A stretch of DNA of 64,000 nucleotides from NCBI GenBank assembly GCA_024998815.1, contig JACEUQ010000001.1:248001-312000 (forward strand), read 5' to 3'. Source of the stretch: Opitutus sp. (GTDB lineage: Bacteria; Verrucomicrobiota; Verrucomicrobiia; Opitutales; Opitutaceae). The position numbers and the translations under genes are program-made. Shown here one piece after another: positions 28,507 through 38,014 of the stretch. Within the stretch, counting starts at the first letter, position 1. Every line of letters starts with the position of its first letter. The notes beneath the pieces are model-generated. The model had not been told where the DNA came from and did no database searches. It saw only the letters and a list, made by a program, of their open reading frames with translations.

Positions 28507-29297
28507 GATTTTTTAGCGGTGCGTTGAGCAAGGGCGACGGCGAGCGGGTGGTGGCCGGGGTCCTTGAACAGAGAGTTAATTTCTTTGATGGAAAGCTGTT
28601 TCATTGCCCGCATGGGAATTCCTTTAAGAGGGAAAGAGCCGATCTGGTACCGGCGGAGGCGTTTTACATCGTAGCCGAGTTTGCCGAAAAGCACGCGGAT
28701 CTCGCGTTTTTTGCCGTGGTGCATGGCGACGTCCATGCTCTCGGACTCCTCGCTTTTGCCGGCGTTGACCAAGGTGGCGTACTCGACCTTGAGGTGTTCA
28801 CCTTCATGGGTGAGACCGCGGATGAGCTGGGAAATGCGCGACTGCGGAAAGGGTTTTTTGAGCGAGACGAAGTAGCGTTTAACCACCACGTTACTCGGGT
28901 GCATCAAACGGTGCGCGAGGTCGCCGTCGGTGGTGAGGATCAGCAGGCCCTCGCTTTCTTTGTCGAGGCGGCCAGCGCAGAAGAAGCGGAATTTGGAGAA
29001 CTCACGGGGCAGCAAATCGAAGACCGTGTCGGGGTTGAACGGATCGTCGTTGGAGCAGACCAAGCCGCGGGGCTTGTGCATCGCCAGCGTGATCTTGGGT
29101 TGCGGGGCAACGTGTTTGATCGACTTGCCGCTGACGGTAACCTTGTCCTCGCCAGGAGTGACCTTTTGGCCAGGGATCGCCTTTTTGGCGTTCACCCAGA
29201 CTTCGCCTTCACGGATCAGGACCTCGGCATCACGGCGCGAGCAGATGCCGGTTTCGGCTAGGTATTTTTGCAGACGGATAGGCTCAGGTTCGCTCAT
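28503..29297 (-). CDS. 16S/23S rRNA pseudouridine synthase (RsuA/RluB family)
   Basis: 264 residues from the ATG at 29297 (MSEPEPIRLQKYLAETG). An S4 RNA-binding domain spans residues ~8-65. The synthase domain has the catalytic Asp in AGRLDKESEGLLILTTDGD, followed by KRYFVSL and KREIRVLFGKLGYDVKRLRR. It isomerises a uridine in ribosomal RNA. Whether it acts on 16S or 23S RNA cannot be decided from motifs. It is divergent from the reductase gene at 29404. Confidence 0.9.
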   Translation of the reverse strand: MSEPEPIRLQKYLAETGICSRRDAEVLIREGEVWVNAKKAIPGQKVTPGEDKVTVSGKSIKHVAPQPKITLAMHKPRGLVCSNDDPFNPDTVFDLLPREFSKFRFFCAGRLDKESEGLLILTTDGDLAHRLMHPSNVVVKRYFVSLKKPFPQSRISQLIRGLTHEGEHLKVEYATLVNAGKSEESESMDVAMHHGKKREIRVLFGKLGYDVKRLRRYQIGSFPLKGIPMRAMKQLSIKEINSLFKDPGHHPLAVALAQRTAKKS

Positions 29298-29403
29298 GAG
29301 CGAATGAGTTGGCTGTAAAGCGCAGGCCGACGCAAGCCCGCGTGATGCAGATTGCAACTAAGGGCTTGCGGGCGAGTGCGGCGGGCGCTCAATTTGGGTT
29401 TTT

Positions 29404-30573
29404 ATGTCCGCTCCCGAAGCCACCTCCACCTTTTCCAAAGACCGTCCATTCCCGGCCAAAGTGACCGAGAATCGCCTGCTGAACAAAGTCGGCTCTGCTA
29501 AAGAGACCCGCCATATTATCGTGAACTTGGGTGATAGCAGCCTTTCGTATAAGGCGGGCGATTCACTTGGGGTGTTCCCGTCGAACCGTCCCGTTGAAGT
29601 GGGCGAGATTATCGAGTGCATCTGCGCCACCGGCGACGAACTCGTTTCCCCGGCCATGCTCAAGCTCGCGACGCCGATCACCCTGATTGAAGCGCTTTCG
29701 CATCGCCTGGCCCTGTCCAGTCCGACCTCGAAAATCCTTAACACGCTTAACGCCAAAACCACGGACCCCGTGGAGAAAGCCAAGCTTGAGGCCCTGCTCA
29801 AGCCCGAGGCCAAGGAGGCTCTTACCGCCTATCTCGATGAGCGTGAATACGTCGATATCCTGGCTGAGTTCGCACACACTAAACTTACGCCTCAGGAGCT
29901 GGTCGACCACATGCGCAAGTTGATGCCTCGCCTGTATTCGATCGCCTCTTCGCCGCGGATGCACCCGCAAGAGATTCATCTCACGGTTGCCATTGTGCGT
30001 TACACCACCAACCACCGCGAGCGTCACGGCGTGTGCTCGACGTTCTTGGCCGACCGCGTGCGTTTGGGCGAGACCCCGACCCCGATCTTTGTTTCCAACT
30101 CCCACTTTGGCCCACCCGAGGACCACTCCAAGGACGCCATCATGGTCGGTCCGGGGACTGGCATCGCGCCGTTCCGCGCTTTCTTGCAGGACCGCGTCGC
30201 CGCCGGCGCCACGGGGCGTAATTGGGTGTTTTTCGGTGACCAGAAGAGCCACACCGACTTCCTCTACCAAGAGGAGTGGGAGACGTACCTCGCTGATGGT
30301 AAATTGACTCACCTCGACCTCGCTTGGTCGCGCGACCAGTTGCTTAAGGTTTACGTGCAGGATAAGATGCGCGAAAAGGCCGCCGAGCTTTGGTCGTGGA
30401 TTAACAACGGTGGCCATTTCTTCGTCTGCGGCGATGCCAAGCGCATGGCCAAGGACGTCGATGTCGCCCTTCACGATGTGATCTCTCAGCAGGGCGGTAT
30501 GACCATCGAGCAGGCTACCGACTACGTGAAGCAGATGAAGAAGGACAAGCGCTACCAGCGCGACGTCTACTGA
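29404..30573 (+). CDS. CysJ-like FAD/NADPH reductase subunit lacking the flavodoxin domain
   Basis: 389 residues. FAD domain with RLYSIASSPRMHP and the GVCSTFLADR segment. NADPH domain with VGPGTGIAPFRAFLQDR, FFGDQKSHTDFLYQEEW and a C-terminal KRYQRDVY. This matches the C-terminal two thirds of sulfite reductase flavoprotein CysJ. The FMN-binding flavodoxin domain present in E. coli CysJ is absent: residues 1-20 lead straight into the FAD domain. It is the likely electron donor for CysI at 13282, though unlinked. A separate flavodoxin or ferredoxin may be needed. Confidence 0.85.
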   Translation: MSAPEATSTFSKDRPFPAKVTENRLLNKVGSAKETRHIIVNLGDSSLSYKAGDSLGVFPSNRPVEVGEIIECICATGDELVSPAMLKLATPITLIEALSHRLALSSPTSKILNTLNAKTTDPVEKAKLEALLKPEAKEALTAYLDEREYVDILAEFAHTKLTPQELVDHMRKLMPRLYSIASSPRMHPQEIHLTVAIVRYTTNHRERHGVCSTFLADRVRLGETPTPIFVSNSHFGPPEDHSKDAIMVGPGTGIAPFRAFLQDRVAAGATGRNWVFFGDQKSHTDFLYQEEWETYLADGKLTHLDLAWSRDQLLKVYVQDKMREKAAELWSWINNGGHFFVCGDAKRMAKDVDVALHDVISQQGGMTIEQATDYVKQMKKDKRYQRDVY

Positions 30574-30701
30574 AGCCACGCGCACCCTCGGAAATCTCAA
30601 ACGCCGAATTTAACACTCAATAAATCACCCCTTCGCCCCGTTGGTCATCTCGCCGATTGTTTGGCTTTTGTACCTTTGGTCTTTGGGATTTTAGAAAAAA
30701 C

Positions 30702-31442
30702 ATGACCTTCACGAACCGCACTGCACTCGTCACCGGCGCCGGCCGCGGCATTGGTAAAGCCATTGCTGAAAAACTCGCCGCCAGTGGCGTCACCGTCATT
30801 TGCGTCTCCAAATCGGCCGAGTCCTGCGGGGCGGTTGCTGCCGCTATCACCGCTGCGGGTGGCAAAGCCGTGGCTCGCGCCGTCGATGTCTCCGACGGTG
30901 CCGCTGTCGCCCTCGCCTCCGCCGAGCTGCTCAAGGAGTTTGGCAAAATTGATATTTTGGTAAATAACGCCGGCATTACTCGCGACGGCCTGTTGGCGCG
31001 TATGTCCGACGACGACTGGAACGCGGTGCTCCAGACCAACCTGAACAGCTGTTTTTATTGGACCAAGGCGATTGGTTGGCCGATGTGCCGCAGTCGCTGG
31101 GGCCGCATTATTAACATTTCCTCGGTCACCGGCATCATGGGCAACGCAGGCCAGGCCAACTACGGTGCGGCCAAGGCCGGCATGATTGGCTTTACCAAGT
31201 CCATCGCCAAGGAATTCGCCAAGCGCGGGGTCACGGCCAACGTGGTTGCCCCCGGCTTTATCAAGACCGATATGACCGCCGAACTCAGCGAAGAGGTGCA
31301 GAAGGGCGCGTGCGCTCTCATCCCCATGCAGCGCTTCGGTGAAGCTGCCGATATCGCCAACGCCGTCGCTTTTCTCGCCTCCGAAGAATCATCCTACGTT
31401 ACCGGCCAAGTTTTTGCCGTTGACGGCGGTATGGCGATGTGA
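30702..31442 (+). CDS. fabG: 3-oxoacyl-[acyl-carrier-protein] reductase
   Basis: 246 residues from the ATG at 30702. Cofactor motif [23 protein letters not shown], catalytic Ser in [14 protein letters not shown] and YxxxK in YGAAKAG, ending FAVDGGMAM. It reduces beta-ketoacyl-ACP with NADPH in fatty acid elongation. A 15-codon upstream extension is open but not family-like. It is the first gene of a fabG-acpP-fabF run, 29 bases before acpP. Confidence 0.94.
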   Translation: MTFTNRTALVTGAGRGIGKAIAEKLAASGVTVICVSKSAESCGAVAAAITAAGGKAVARAVDVSDGAAVALASAELLKEFGKIDILVNNAGITRDGLLARMSDDDWNAVLQTNLNSCFYWTKAIGWPMCRSRWGRIINISSVTGIMGNAGQANYGAAKAGMIGFTKSIAKEFAKRGVTANVVAPGFIKTDMTAELSEEVQKGACALIPMQRFGEAADIANAVAFLASEESSYVTGQVFAVDGGMAM

Positions 31443-31471
31443 CCCTTTTCAACCCCTCAGCAAATACTACT

Positions 31472-31735
31472 ATGGCCGACCAAAAAACCATCGAACAACG
31501 CGTCAAAGAAATCATCGTTAATCAGCTTAACGTGAACGAAGAGCAGATCACTCCCCAGGCCTCTTTCCTGGATGATCTCGGCGCCGATTCTCTCGACACT
31601 GTCGAGCTGATCATGGCCTTCGAAGAAGAGTTCAAGGACGAGATCAAGGGCGAAATCCCCGAGTCCGACGCTGAGAAGCTCACCACCGTGGGCCAAGTCG
31701 TTGAGTACATCACCGGCAAAGCCGCTGCCAAGTAA
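31472..31735 (+). CDS. acpP: Acyl carrier protein
   Basis: 87 residues, acidic. The phosphopantetheine attachment serine is in [18 protein letters not shown]. The start is ATG 31472 ([15 protein letters not shown]). It carries growing acyl chains for FabG, FabF and lipid A-type acylation. It is followed by a strong terminator, so fabF downstream may have its own promoter or rely on read-through. Confidence 0.96.
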   Translation: MADQKTIEQRVKEIIVNQLNVNEEQITPQASFLDDLGADSLDTVELIMAFEEEFKDEIKGEIPESDAEKLTTVGQVVEYITGKAAAK

Positions 31736-31751
31736 TCGACTTCTGTCTTTT

Positions 31752-31802
31752 GGCGTTCTACCGAGCCTCTCACGAGACTGTCCGGTAGGACGCCTTTTTT
31801 TT
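31752..31802 (+). terminator. Rho-independent terminator after acpP
   Basis: GGCGTTCTACCGA (from 31752) pairs with the CGGTAGGACGCC that ends at 31794, followed by eight T (31795-31802). Confidence 0.88.
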
Positions 31803-31906
31803 GGGCCACGCCGACCTGTTCGATGCGGTAAATCCCGCCTCTGTCTGTGGCGATCACTGCCTAGACTGGCCCTCCACACCCTGTTTCATTGTTACTTTTA
31901 TCCTCC

Positions 31907-33157
31907 ATGGAAACTCTCCCTGCCTCCCAGCGCGTCGTTGTTACCGGTCTTGGGGCCATTCACGGTCTCGGCCACGACGTGGATTCTTTTTGGGCCAGCC
32001 TGCTCGCCGGTAAACCCGGCATCGATCGGGTTTCGCTCTTCGATCCGACCGCTTTCGCCACCCAAGTCGGTGCCGAGGTTCGCGACTGGAATCCGGAGCT
32101 TTTCATGGACCCAAAGGAAGCGCGTCGCAATGACCGCTACACCCACTTCGGCTTCTGCGCCGCCAAGCAGGCTTTTAAAGACTCCGGCCTCGATATGGCG
32201 CAAGAAGACCCCGACCGCGTTGGCGTCGTCATCGGCTCGGGCATCGGCGGTATGATGACCTATGAGACGCAGCTCAAAAAACTCTTCGACGGCGGCCCCC
32301 GCAAGGTTTCGCCTTTCACCATCCCAGCCCTTATTGGCAACATCTGCTCGGGCATGTTTGCCATCGAGATTGGTGCCCGTGGTCCCAATTTCGGCATCGT
32401 CTCAGCCTGTGCCACCGGCACCCACGCCATCGGCGAGGCCATGCACATGATCAAACGTGGCGATGCCGACGTGATGATCGCCGGCGGTGCCGAGGCCGCC
32501 ATCACCCCCTTTGCTTACGCCAGTTTCTGCTCGATGCGCGCCATGAGCACGCGCAACGACTATCCCGCCACCTCCAGCCGCCCCTTCTCCTTGGGCCGCG
32601 ACGGTTTTGTCATGGGCGAAGGCGCGGGCGTCCTCGTTCTCGAATCCCTTGAGCACGCGCAGAAACGCGGTGCCCGCATTTACGCCGAGGTCGGCGGTTA
32701 CGCCGCCACGGCCGACGCCCACCACATCACCATGCCCGATCCTGAGGGCAAAGGTTTGGGCATGGCCATGACGCGCGCGCTCAAGGCTTCTGGCGTGACC
32801 CCCGACCAGGTGGACTACATCAACGCCCACGGCACCAGCACCCCGTACAATGACAAATTTGAAACGCTCGCCATCAAGCGGGTGTTTGGTGATCGCGCCA
32901 AGTCCGTCGCCATCAGTTCGACCAAGTCCATGACCGGCCACCTCCTTGGTGCGGCTGGCGGCATTGAGAGTGTGATCAGCGTGAAAACGATCCACACCCA
33001 GTCGATTGCGCCGACGATCAACCTTCACGAACCTGATCCTGAATGCGACCTGGACTATGTTCCTAACGTGGCACGCCAAGCCAAGGTGAAGGTCGTGATG
33101 AGCAACAACCTCGGCTTCGGTGGTCAAAACGCCGCCGTGGTCTTTAAGGCGCTTTGA
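31907..33157 (+). CDS. fabF: 3-oxoacyl-[acyl-carrier-protein] synthase II
   Basis: 416 residues from the ATG at 31907 (METLPASQRVVVTGLGAIHG). The catalytic triad is visible: Cys168 in VSACATGTHAIGEA, His308 in YINAHGTSTPYND and His345 in STKSMTGHLLGAAGG. It condenses malonyl-ACP with acyl-ACP in fatty acid elongation. The length and the C-terminal NLGFGGQNAAVVF are typical. A six-codon upstream extension is open but not supported. Confidence 0.95.
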   Translation: METLPASQRVVVTGLGAIHGLGHDVDSFWASLLAGKPGIDRVSLFDPTAFATQVGAEVRDWNPELFMDPKEARRNDRYTHFGFCAAKQAFKDSGLDMAQEDPDRVGVVIGSGIGGMMTYETQLKKLFDGGPRKVSPFTIPALIGNICSGMFAIEIGARGPNFGIVSACATGTHAIGEAMHMIKRGDADVMIAGGAEAAITPFAYASFCSMRAMSTRNDYPATSSRPFSLGRDGFVMGEGAGVLVLESLEHAQKRGARIYAEVGGYAATADAHHITMPDPEGKGLGMAMTRALKASGVTPDQVDYINAHGTSTPYNDKFETLAIKRVFGDRAKSVAISSTKSMTGHLLGAAGGIESVISVKTIHTQSIAPTINLHEPDPECDLDYVPNVARQAKVKVVMSNNLGFGGQNAAVVFKAL

Positions 33158-33182
33158 TCTGAACTCCGCGCTTTGCGCGGTT

Positions 33183-33221
33183 GCCAAACATCTAGCCCGT
33201 AAGCGGGATTAGACGTTTGGC
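33183..33221. terminator. Convergent hairpin between fabF and lgt
   Basis: GCCAAAC (33183-33189) pairs with GTTTGGC (33215-33221), with an inner CCCG/CGGG stem. It sits 25 bases after fabF and 5 bases before the lgt stop. There is no T run, so it is a candidate bidirectional transcript end rather than a clear terminator. Confidence 0.45.
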
Positions 33222-33226
33222 TCAGC

Positions 33227-34054
33227 TCACGCAGGTTTACGCGCGCTGCGCCAGATCATCAGCACCCCGCTGCCGATTAGGAAAATCGAATAAAACGAGC
33301 CCCGGCTCAGCCCAAGAATGGGCGAAATGCCGGCGTCGGGCTCGCGGAAAAGCTCCCCGATCATTCGCACTCCGGCGTAAACGACGAGGAATTCACCGGC
33401 CATGCGCCCTGGTTGGCGGGCGGCTACATCGGTGCGCCAGAAGCGCCATTGCATCAACGCAAGCAACAGTGCGCCCTCCAATGCCGCTTCGTACAGCTGC
33501 GAGGGATGGCGTGGCGGGATCAGAGCCAGCGGCAGTCCACTGTGGTCGCTGTCGGGGAAAATCACCGCCCAGGGCACTTCGGTGGGTTTCCCCCAGAGTT
33601 CGCCGTTGATGAAATTAGCAATGCGCCCCAGCAGCAGCCCGAGGCCTGTGACTGAGGCGATCAGATCGGCCAGGTGGAAAAAAGGAATGCGCTGGCGGTG
33701 GGCGAACCACGCGATCGCCACGGCTACTCCGATGAAGCCGCCATGGCTGGCCATGCCGCCTTGCCAGATTTTAAACAGGGCAAGTGGGTCGGTTCCCAGC
33801 GAGCGCCAGCCCTCATAAAGCAAAAAAGAGCCCAGCCGGCCTCCGACCATCACGCCGATGACCAGCGCGATGATGAAGTCGGGCACCAGCGCCGAGGGCA
33901 GCCGGGATCGCCCGGCGCGGGCATAGGCGTGCAGCAGAAGGCCTCCCCCGACAAAGCCCAGCATGTACGCCAAACCGTAATAACGGATGCCGATGGTATC
34001 GGTGAATTGAACAACGAACGGACTCAGGTTGTGGACCCAGTAGGCGAGGAACAT
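33227..34054 (-). CDS. lgt: Prolipoprotein diacylglyceryl transferase
   Basis: 275 residues with about seven membrane segments. Signatures are GGRLGSFLLYE, MASHGGFIGVAVAI, RIANFINGELWG and the PRHPSQLYEAALEG segment. It adds diacylglycerol to the lipobox cysteine of prolipoproteins at the inner membrane. It is convergent with fabF. Confidence 0.93.
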   Translation of the reverse strand: MFLAYWVHNLSPFVVQFTDTIGIRYYGLAYMLGFVGGGLLLHAYARAGRSRLPSALVPDFIIALVIGVMVGGRLGSFLLYEGWRSLGTDPLALFKIWQGGMASHGGFIGVAVAIAWFAHRQRIPFFHLADLIASVTGLGLLLGRIANFINGELWGKPTEVPWAVIFPDSDHSGLPLALIPPRHPSQLYEAALEGALLLALMQWRFWRTDVAARQPGRMAGEFLVVYAGVRMIGELFREPDAGISPILGLSRGSFYSIFLIGSGVLMIWRSARKPA

Positions 34055-34330
34055 GAAGAGGAGGGCGCAGCGAGATTTTTAAGGACGGCTTGAGCTGCTC
34101 GGGAATGGGTAATCGACCGAAGGCGACCGGTGGAGTCGAGGAGTTTAATGTTTAGGCACGGTGTGTTTTTCGACAGTTCCTGTGGGTAGATAAATGCGAA
34201 ATCAAGGCACCGGATTTTTTTACCGCGAAGACGATCCGAAGGAACGCGAAGTGGATAAATTCAATTGATTAACAAGTGATTGCGTTGTTTTTCGCGTAAC
34301 TTCGCGAGCCTTCGCGGTTCAACCCGAACG
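34055..34330. other. Gene-free stretch upstream of lgt
   Basis: No credible coding frame. It contains the upstream region of lgt and the long inverted repeat at 34222-34319, and ends at the left edge of the decayed IS1380-type element. Confidence 0.6.
34222..34319. repeat. Long imperfect palindrome of the CGCGAAG type
   Basis: ACCGCGAAG (34222-34230) and CTTCGCGGTT (34310-34319) form the outer arms, with further CGCGAAG/CTTCGCG blocks inside and an AT-rich centre. A run of six T precedes it. It is one of several palindrome families in the intergenic regions here. Confidence 0.6.
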
Positions 34331-34374
34331 CCGAAGTTGGAGTGCGATTTAGTGGAGGAAAGAGGCGGTAGTGG

Positions 34375-36016
34375 CTAAGTGCAGGCAGTCATAACGCAGG
34401 GCGATAGAGGGTCGGAATCCAACTTCGGCGGAGTTGGCGGACGCCACTGCAAGGCGGCATCAATGAGGGGCTTGTGTTTTGAAAGGCCACCCCAGGCTTG
34501 CGACAGTTTGACGGCGATTTGTTTGCCGGCGAGCCCGAGGATCGCACCGGCGACGAAGACCTGGCTGCGCAGGGTGGCAGGTTGGCGGTAGGGCTTTTCG
34601 GGCGTGACTTGACGCTGGTAAAGACTGAGCAGGTTGAAGGCGTAGAGTACGCCGAGGAAGGCGGATTCGGTGCCGAAAAACTCGCGCACACAAAAGCCGT
34701 CGGCCGCCAGATCGTTTTTGAGTTCCTCGATACGCTGCTCGATGCAGGCCCGCCCGTTGTAGTCGCGCCAGATGATCTCGGCGGATTCGCAGCGATTGGT
34801 GACGAAGATGCGGAAGGTGTAGCCGGGCACCTCGATGAGCCTACGGCCGACCGCCGATTTGTCCTCACGCTCGCGCTCGCGCAGCACCACGAAGCGTCGC
34901 GTCACGGTCCATCCGTGCAGTTTTAACCAAATCTCGCCGACCGCATAGTTCTCGTCGAGTGCGGTCCATTCGGTCAGCCCGGTGCAACGTGCCCTGATCG
35001 AGGACGTCATACCATTTTGCATTCAAACGCATTAAAACCCGACCCCCACCGTGATCACGTCAGTAGCGATCCATCATCTAACCTTAAAACAACTGGAGTT
35101 TTTAACCACTAATGACCACTAAGATACACTAATCCAGAAGCGGCGAATTCCTTGTTTTTATTAGCGGCTATTAGCGTCCATTAGTGGTTAAAACGATTTG
35201 TTTGTATGTCTTTGAACGCGAAATGGTATCATGCGGGCGACAACGATGTAGGGCAGCTTTTTTCCTCCAAAAAAGAGAGAAACCCGTTCTCGCAAAAACC
35301 ACTATCGGCGCGAACGCAGGCGATTTTTAATCCCGCCGGTGCCAGCGCTAAGGCCTCCTGTAAAAACGCGACGACCCCGCGCGCCGAGCCGCAATTACCG
35401 CTGCGCAACCAGCCATGTAGAATAAACTGCGCCTCGGCCAACACCGCCAGCAGCGGGTGGTGACTCGCGCGGCCCTTGCGCTTCGGATTGTAGCCCTTGC
35501 GCGCGCCCTCCTGCTTGCCCTCCCGCAAAACACCGTCGAGTCCAAGTCCAGGTGAAACCCGCCTGCGGGCACCACCACTAGGGTAAGCAAACACGACCAT
35601 AGCGGCCGCCAAAACTCCTCGATATGACGCTGGGTAAACCGACGGAAGAAGTCGCGCACCGTGTCGTCGCCCGGGAATCGCGGGATGCCGAGCAGCGCAT
35701 GCAAGGCCCTGTCCCCGCGCAACCAATCGACATGCGCAAAGCGACTGGCCCCGGTCACCACTGCGAAGAGAAACGCCGTCAATGTATGCTCCAACGGGAT
35801 ACCGTTGGGGGAAGTCAGCGCCGGGAACGGCATGGCCTGCGCCACGCGGGCCCCGAAGCCGATCTGCTGCAAATAAACGATGAAGCTGCACAACCCTCCG
35901 AAAGGCGTCACTGCCTTGGCGGTTTCGTCCACGACCACTTTCGCGCCCCCAAACAATGGGGTGACTGGAGTGGCGTCTGTTTTGTGGGCATCTGTGGTTG
36001 TGGTTTTTTTTGTCAT
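34375..36016 (-). pseudogene. IS1380-type transposase pseudogene
   Basis: The N-terminal part reads from ATG 36016 (MTKKTTTTDAHKTD) through DWLRGDRALHALLGIP to FHLDLDSTVF. The frame shifts near 35526 and continues as GYNPKRKGRASHHPLLAV and IACVRADSGFC. It shifts again in a run near 35260, reaches IVVARM, and is then interrupted by the insertion 35011-35229. The rest resumes as TSSIRARCTGLTEW, RRFVVLRERERED and WRDYNGRACIEQRIEELKNDL (YREK-like region) and ends at 34375. Three lesions make it clearly non-functional. Confidence 0.82.
35011..35229 (+). mobile_element. MITE-like non-coding element inside the transposase pseudogene
   Basis: About 219 bp with no coding capacity. The ends ACCATTTTGCATTCAAA (35011-35027) and TTTGAACGCGAAATGGT (35211-35227) are inverted repeats matching at 15 of 17 positions. 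CAT lies at each flank (35008-35010 and 35230-35232), a possible 3-bp duplication. Removing the element joins IVVARM to TSSIRARC and restores the transposase alignment. The interior holds the AT-rich TTAACCACTAATG palindrome (35096-35192), shared with 24461-24553. Confidence 0.75.
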
Positions 36017-36242
36017 TCAACCACCCTACAATGAAGCGCTTTCGTGATTCCACTCCTGACTCAACTTCGGAGTTCAGGTGTGCGACCATGAAACTAACAA
36101 CCATAACAGTGAAAGTCTGTTCGGCCGAATTTAACGATTCGCGGTCGAAGGGCCCGGTCACGGATGCAGGCCGCGAGGCCTCGCCGGAAAGCACGACCGT
36201 GTGCCCGAACCAGTCAGCCGCAACGAAGGTGAACCCCATCCA

Positions 36243-37943
36243 ATGAGCTCCGTTACCGAAACAACCGACGAGTCCAGCCGCTACCTGAACGGTGAAGCCT
36301 GCAAGGATCGGAAAAGGCAGTCTCGCAAAGACGTAGGACCTAAATCGTTGATTTCCGATCAACACGTCGGCGGAGTCAGCGGGGGCGGCGGGGTGGGAAA
36401 GGTCGTTAGGTTAAGTGGTGAGACCTGCGGCGGTGGGGCGTCTTGCGATGCCTCAACCACCGGCACAAGCGCGGCAAAACCTCGTAAGGCCGGACGGGCC
36501 GTGGCAGGAGTCGGAGACCTCCATAGTAGTGATGATCTAGCGGACATTAAAACCGCCGGGGAGCGAAGGGAGGGCACTTGTTCCCACGCATCACAGAGCG
36601 GCAAAGGACCCGACGATGGCTGGGGTGATGAACTCTGGATAAAAACGTCACCGAAGGTTCGGAAGCTGCAACGTGTGCTATATCGGAAAGCAAAAGCGGA
36701 GCCGCATTGGCGGTTCTATAGTTTGTATGGAGAGCTGTATCGGCAGGACATTCTGTCGGATGCGCTCGATCAGGTGATCGCCAATGACGGCGTGCCGGGA
36801 GTGGACGGGTTCGAGGTGGAAACGCTCGCAAAGAACGAAGCCTATCGGGCGGCATGGCTGCTTGCGCTGGCGGAGGAAATGCGAACGAAAACCTACCGAC
36901 CCAGTCCGGTCCTGCGCGTCTATATATGGAAGGATCAGGCCAGGACCAAACGTCGTGCGCTGGGCATCCCTACGGTGAAAGACCGGGTGGTGCAAAGCGC
37001 GGCGGTGATCGTGTTGCAGCCAATCCTAGAGGCGGACTTCCATGACCATTCCTACGCCTACCGGCCGAAACGTCGGACCCATCAGGCGATGGATAAGGTC
37101 AAGGAAGCCATGCTGAGCGGAAAGGTGGAGGTGGTGGACGCGGATTTATCGAGCTACTTCGATATGATCCCGCACCGCGAACTCCTGCAATTGGTGGCCA
37201 AACGGGTGAGCGATGGGAGCGTGTTGCGTTTAATAAAAACGTGGCTGCGCGCACCCATCGTGGAAGAGGACCGGGATACGGGGTGCCGCAAGGTGCTCCC
37301 GAACCGGTGTGGCACGCCGCAAGGCGGAGTCATCTCGCCACTACTGGCGAACCTCTACCTCAACGACCTCGATCATGCGGTGAATGAGAAGTGCGAACAA
37401 AAGCCGACGATGGTGCGTTACGCCGACGACCTCCTGATCCTGTGCAAACCGGGTCAAGGGGCGGGGCTGCAAACGCGACTGAAACGGTGGCTGGAGGCAC
37501 GTAAGTTAAAGCTCAACGAAGAGAAAACCCGACTGGTGGATACACGAAAGGAAGGCTTTGAGTTCCTCGGTTTTTCCGTCGCATGGCGGCAAGGCATGAA
37601 GAGCAAACGAAGATATCCGCACGTGGAACCCAGTGCGAAAAGTCTGGCCAAGTTACGCGACAAAGTGCGGATGGAGCTAGATGTGCGAACGCGCAACCAA
37701 CCGGCGGTGGCGGTGGTCCGCAAGGTCAACCAAATCACTCGCGGTTGGGCGACGGCGTTTCATTACGGCAACAGCACGCACGTGTTTAGTAACCAGCAGG
37801 CTTTTGTGCGCAACCGGTTGCGGCGGTGGCTGTGGCGAAAGTATAGCCGCACCCACGGACTCTTCGAGTTCTTCACCGACGACCGTTTGCATGGTCAATA
37901 CAAACTATGGCACTGGCCGCTTACGGCGGCTTGGAAGCAATGA
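36243..37943 (+). CDS. ltrA: Group II intron reverse transcriptase/maturase
   Basis: 566 residues if it starts at ATG 36243, though the first ~130 residues are Gly/Ser-rich and overlap the intron's structured 5' RNA, so the true start may be later. RT blocks: LSDALDQVIANDGVPGVDG, GIPTVKDRVVQSAAV, YRPKRRTHQA, VVDADLSSYFDMIPH, GTPQGGVISPLLANLYL and the catalytic MVRYADDLLI. The maturase (X) domain has EKTRLVDTRKEGFEFLGF and WATAFHYGNS. There is no HNH endonuclease at the C-terminus. It aids splicing and reverse-transcribes the intron at new sites. Confidence 0.9.
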   Translation: MSSVTETTDESSRYLNGEACKDRKRQSRKDVGPKSLISDQHVGGVSGGGGVGKVVRLSGETCGGGASCDASTTGTSAAKPRKAGRAVAGVGDLHSSDDLADIKTAGERREGTCSHASQSGKGPDDGWGDELWIKTSPKVRKLQRVLYRKAKAEPHWRFYSLYGELYRQDILSDALDQVIANDGVPGVDGFEVETLAKNEAYRAAWLLALAEEMRTKTYRPSPVLRVYIWKDQARTKRRALGIPTVKDRVVQSAAVIVLQPILEADFHDHSYAYRPKRRTHQAMDKVKEAMLSGKVEVVDADLSSYFDMIPHRELLQLVAKRVSDGSVLRLIKTWLRAPIVEEDRDTGCRKVLPNRCGTPQGGVISPLLANLYLNDLDHAVNEKCEQKPTMVRYADDLLILCKPGQGAGLQTRLKRWLEARKLKLNEEKTRLVDTRKEGFEFLGFSVAWRQGMKSKRRYPHVEPSAKSLAKLRDKVRMELDVRTRNQPAVAVVRKVNQITRGWATAFHYGNSTHVFSNQQAFVRNRLRRWLWRKYSRTHGLFEFFTDDRLHGQYKLWHWPLTAAWKQ

Positions 37944-37979
37944 ACTCCGCTGAAACCAAACCGAAAGAATGGGGACTCG

Positions 37980-38014
37980 GTAAGCCGTGTGCGGGAAAAC
38001 CGCTTGCACGGTTT
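37980..38014 (+). ncRNA. Group II intron domain V
   Basis: Roughly 34-nt hairpin with the catalytic AGC at its 5' side. AGCCGTG pairs with CACGGTT, and GCGG with CCGC across a GAAA-type loop. It lies 36 bases after the reverse transcriptase stop, its usual place. Confidence 0.78.

Larger units (their letters stand above)
34331..36070 (-). mobile_element. Decayed IS1380-type element carrying a MITE-like insertion
   Basis: The outer ends share CCGAAGTTG (34331-34339) with its complement CAACTTCGG (36062-36070). Ends beginning CC fit IS1380. The single transposase gene on the minus strand is broken by two frameshifts and by the element at 35011-35229. No target duplication was found, so the exact ends are less certain than for the copy at 7999. 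Its transposase is only distantly similar to that copy. Confidence 0.7.

Noticed and set aside
35229-36365. Single 378-residue protein on the minus strand
   Set aside because: It is one shifted frame across the transposase pseudogene and the intron boundary. The real N-terminus is in another frame from 36016.
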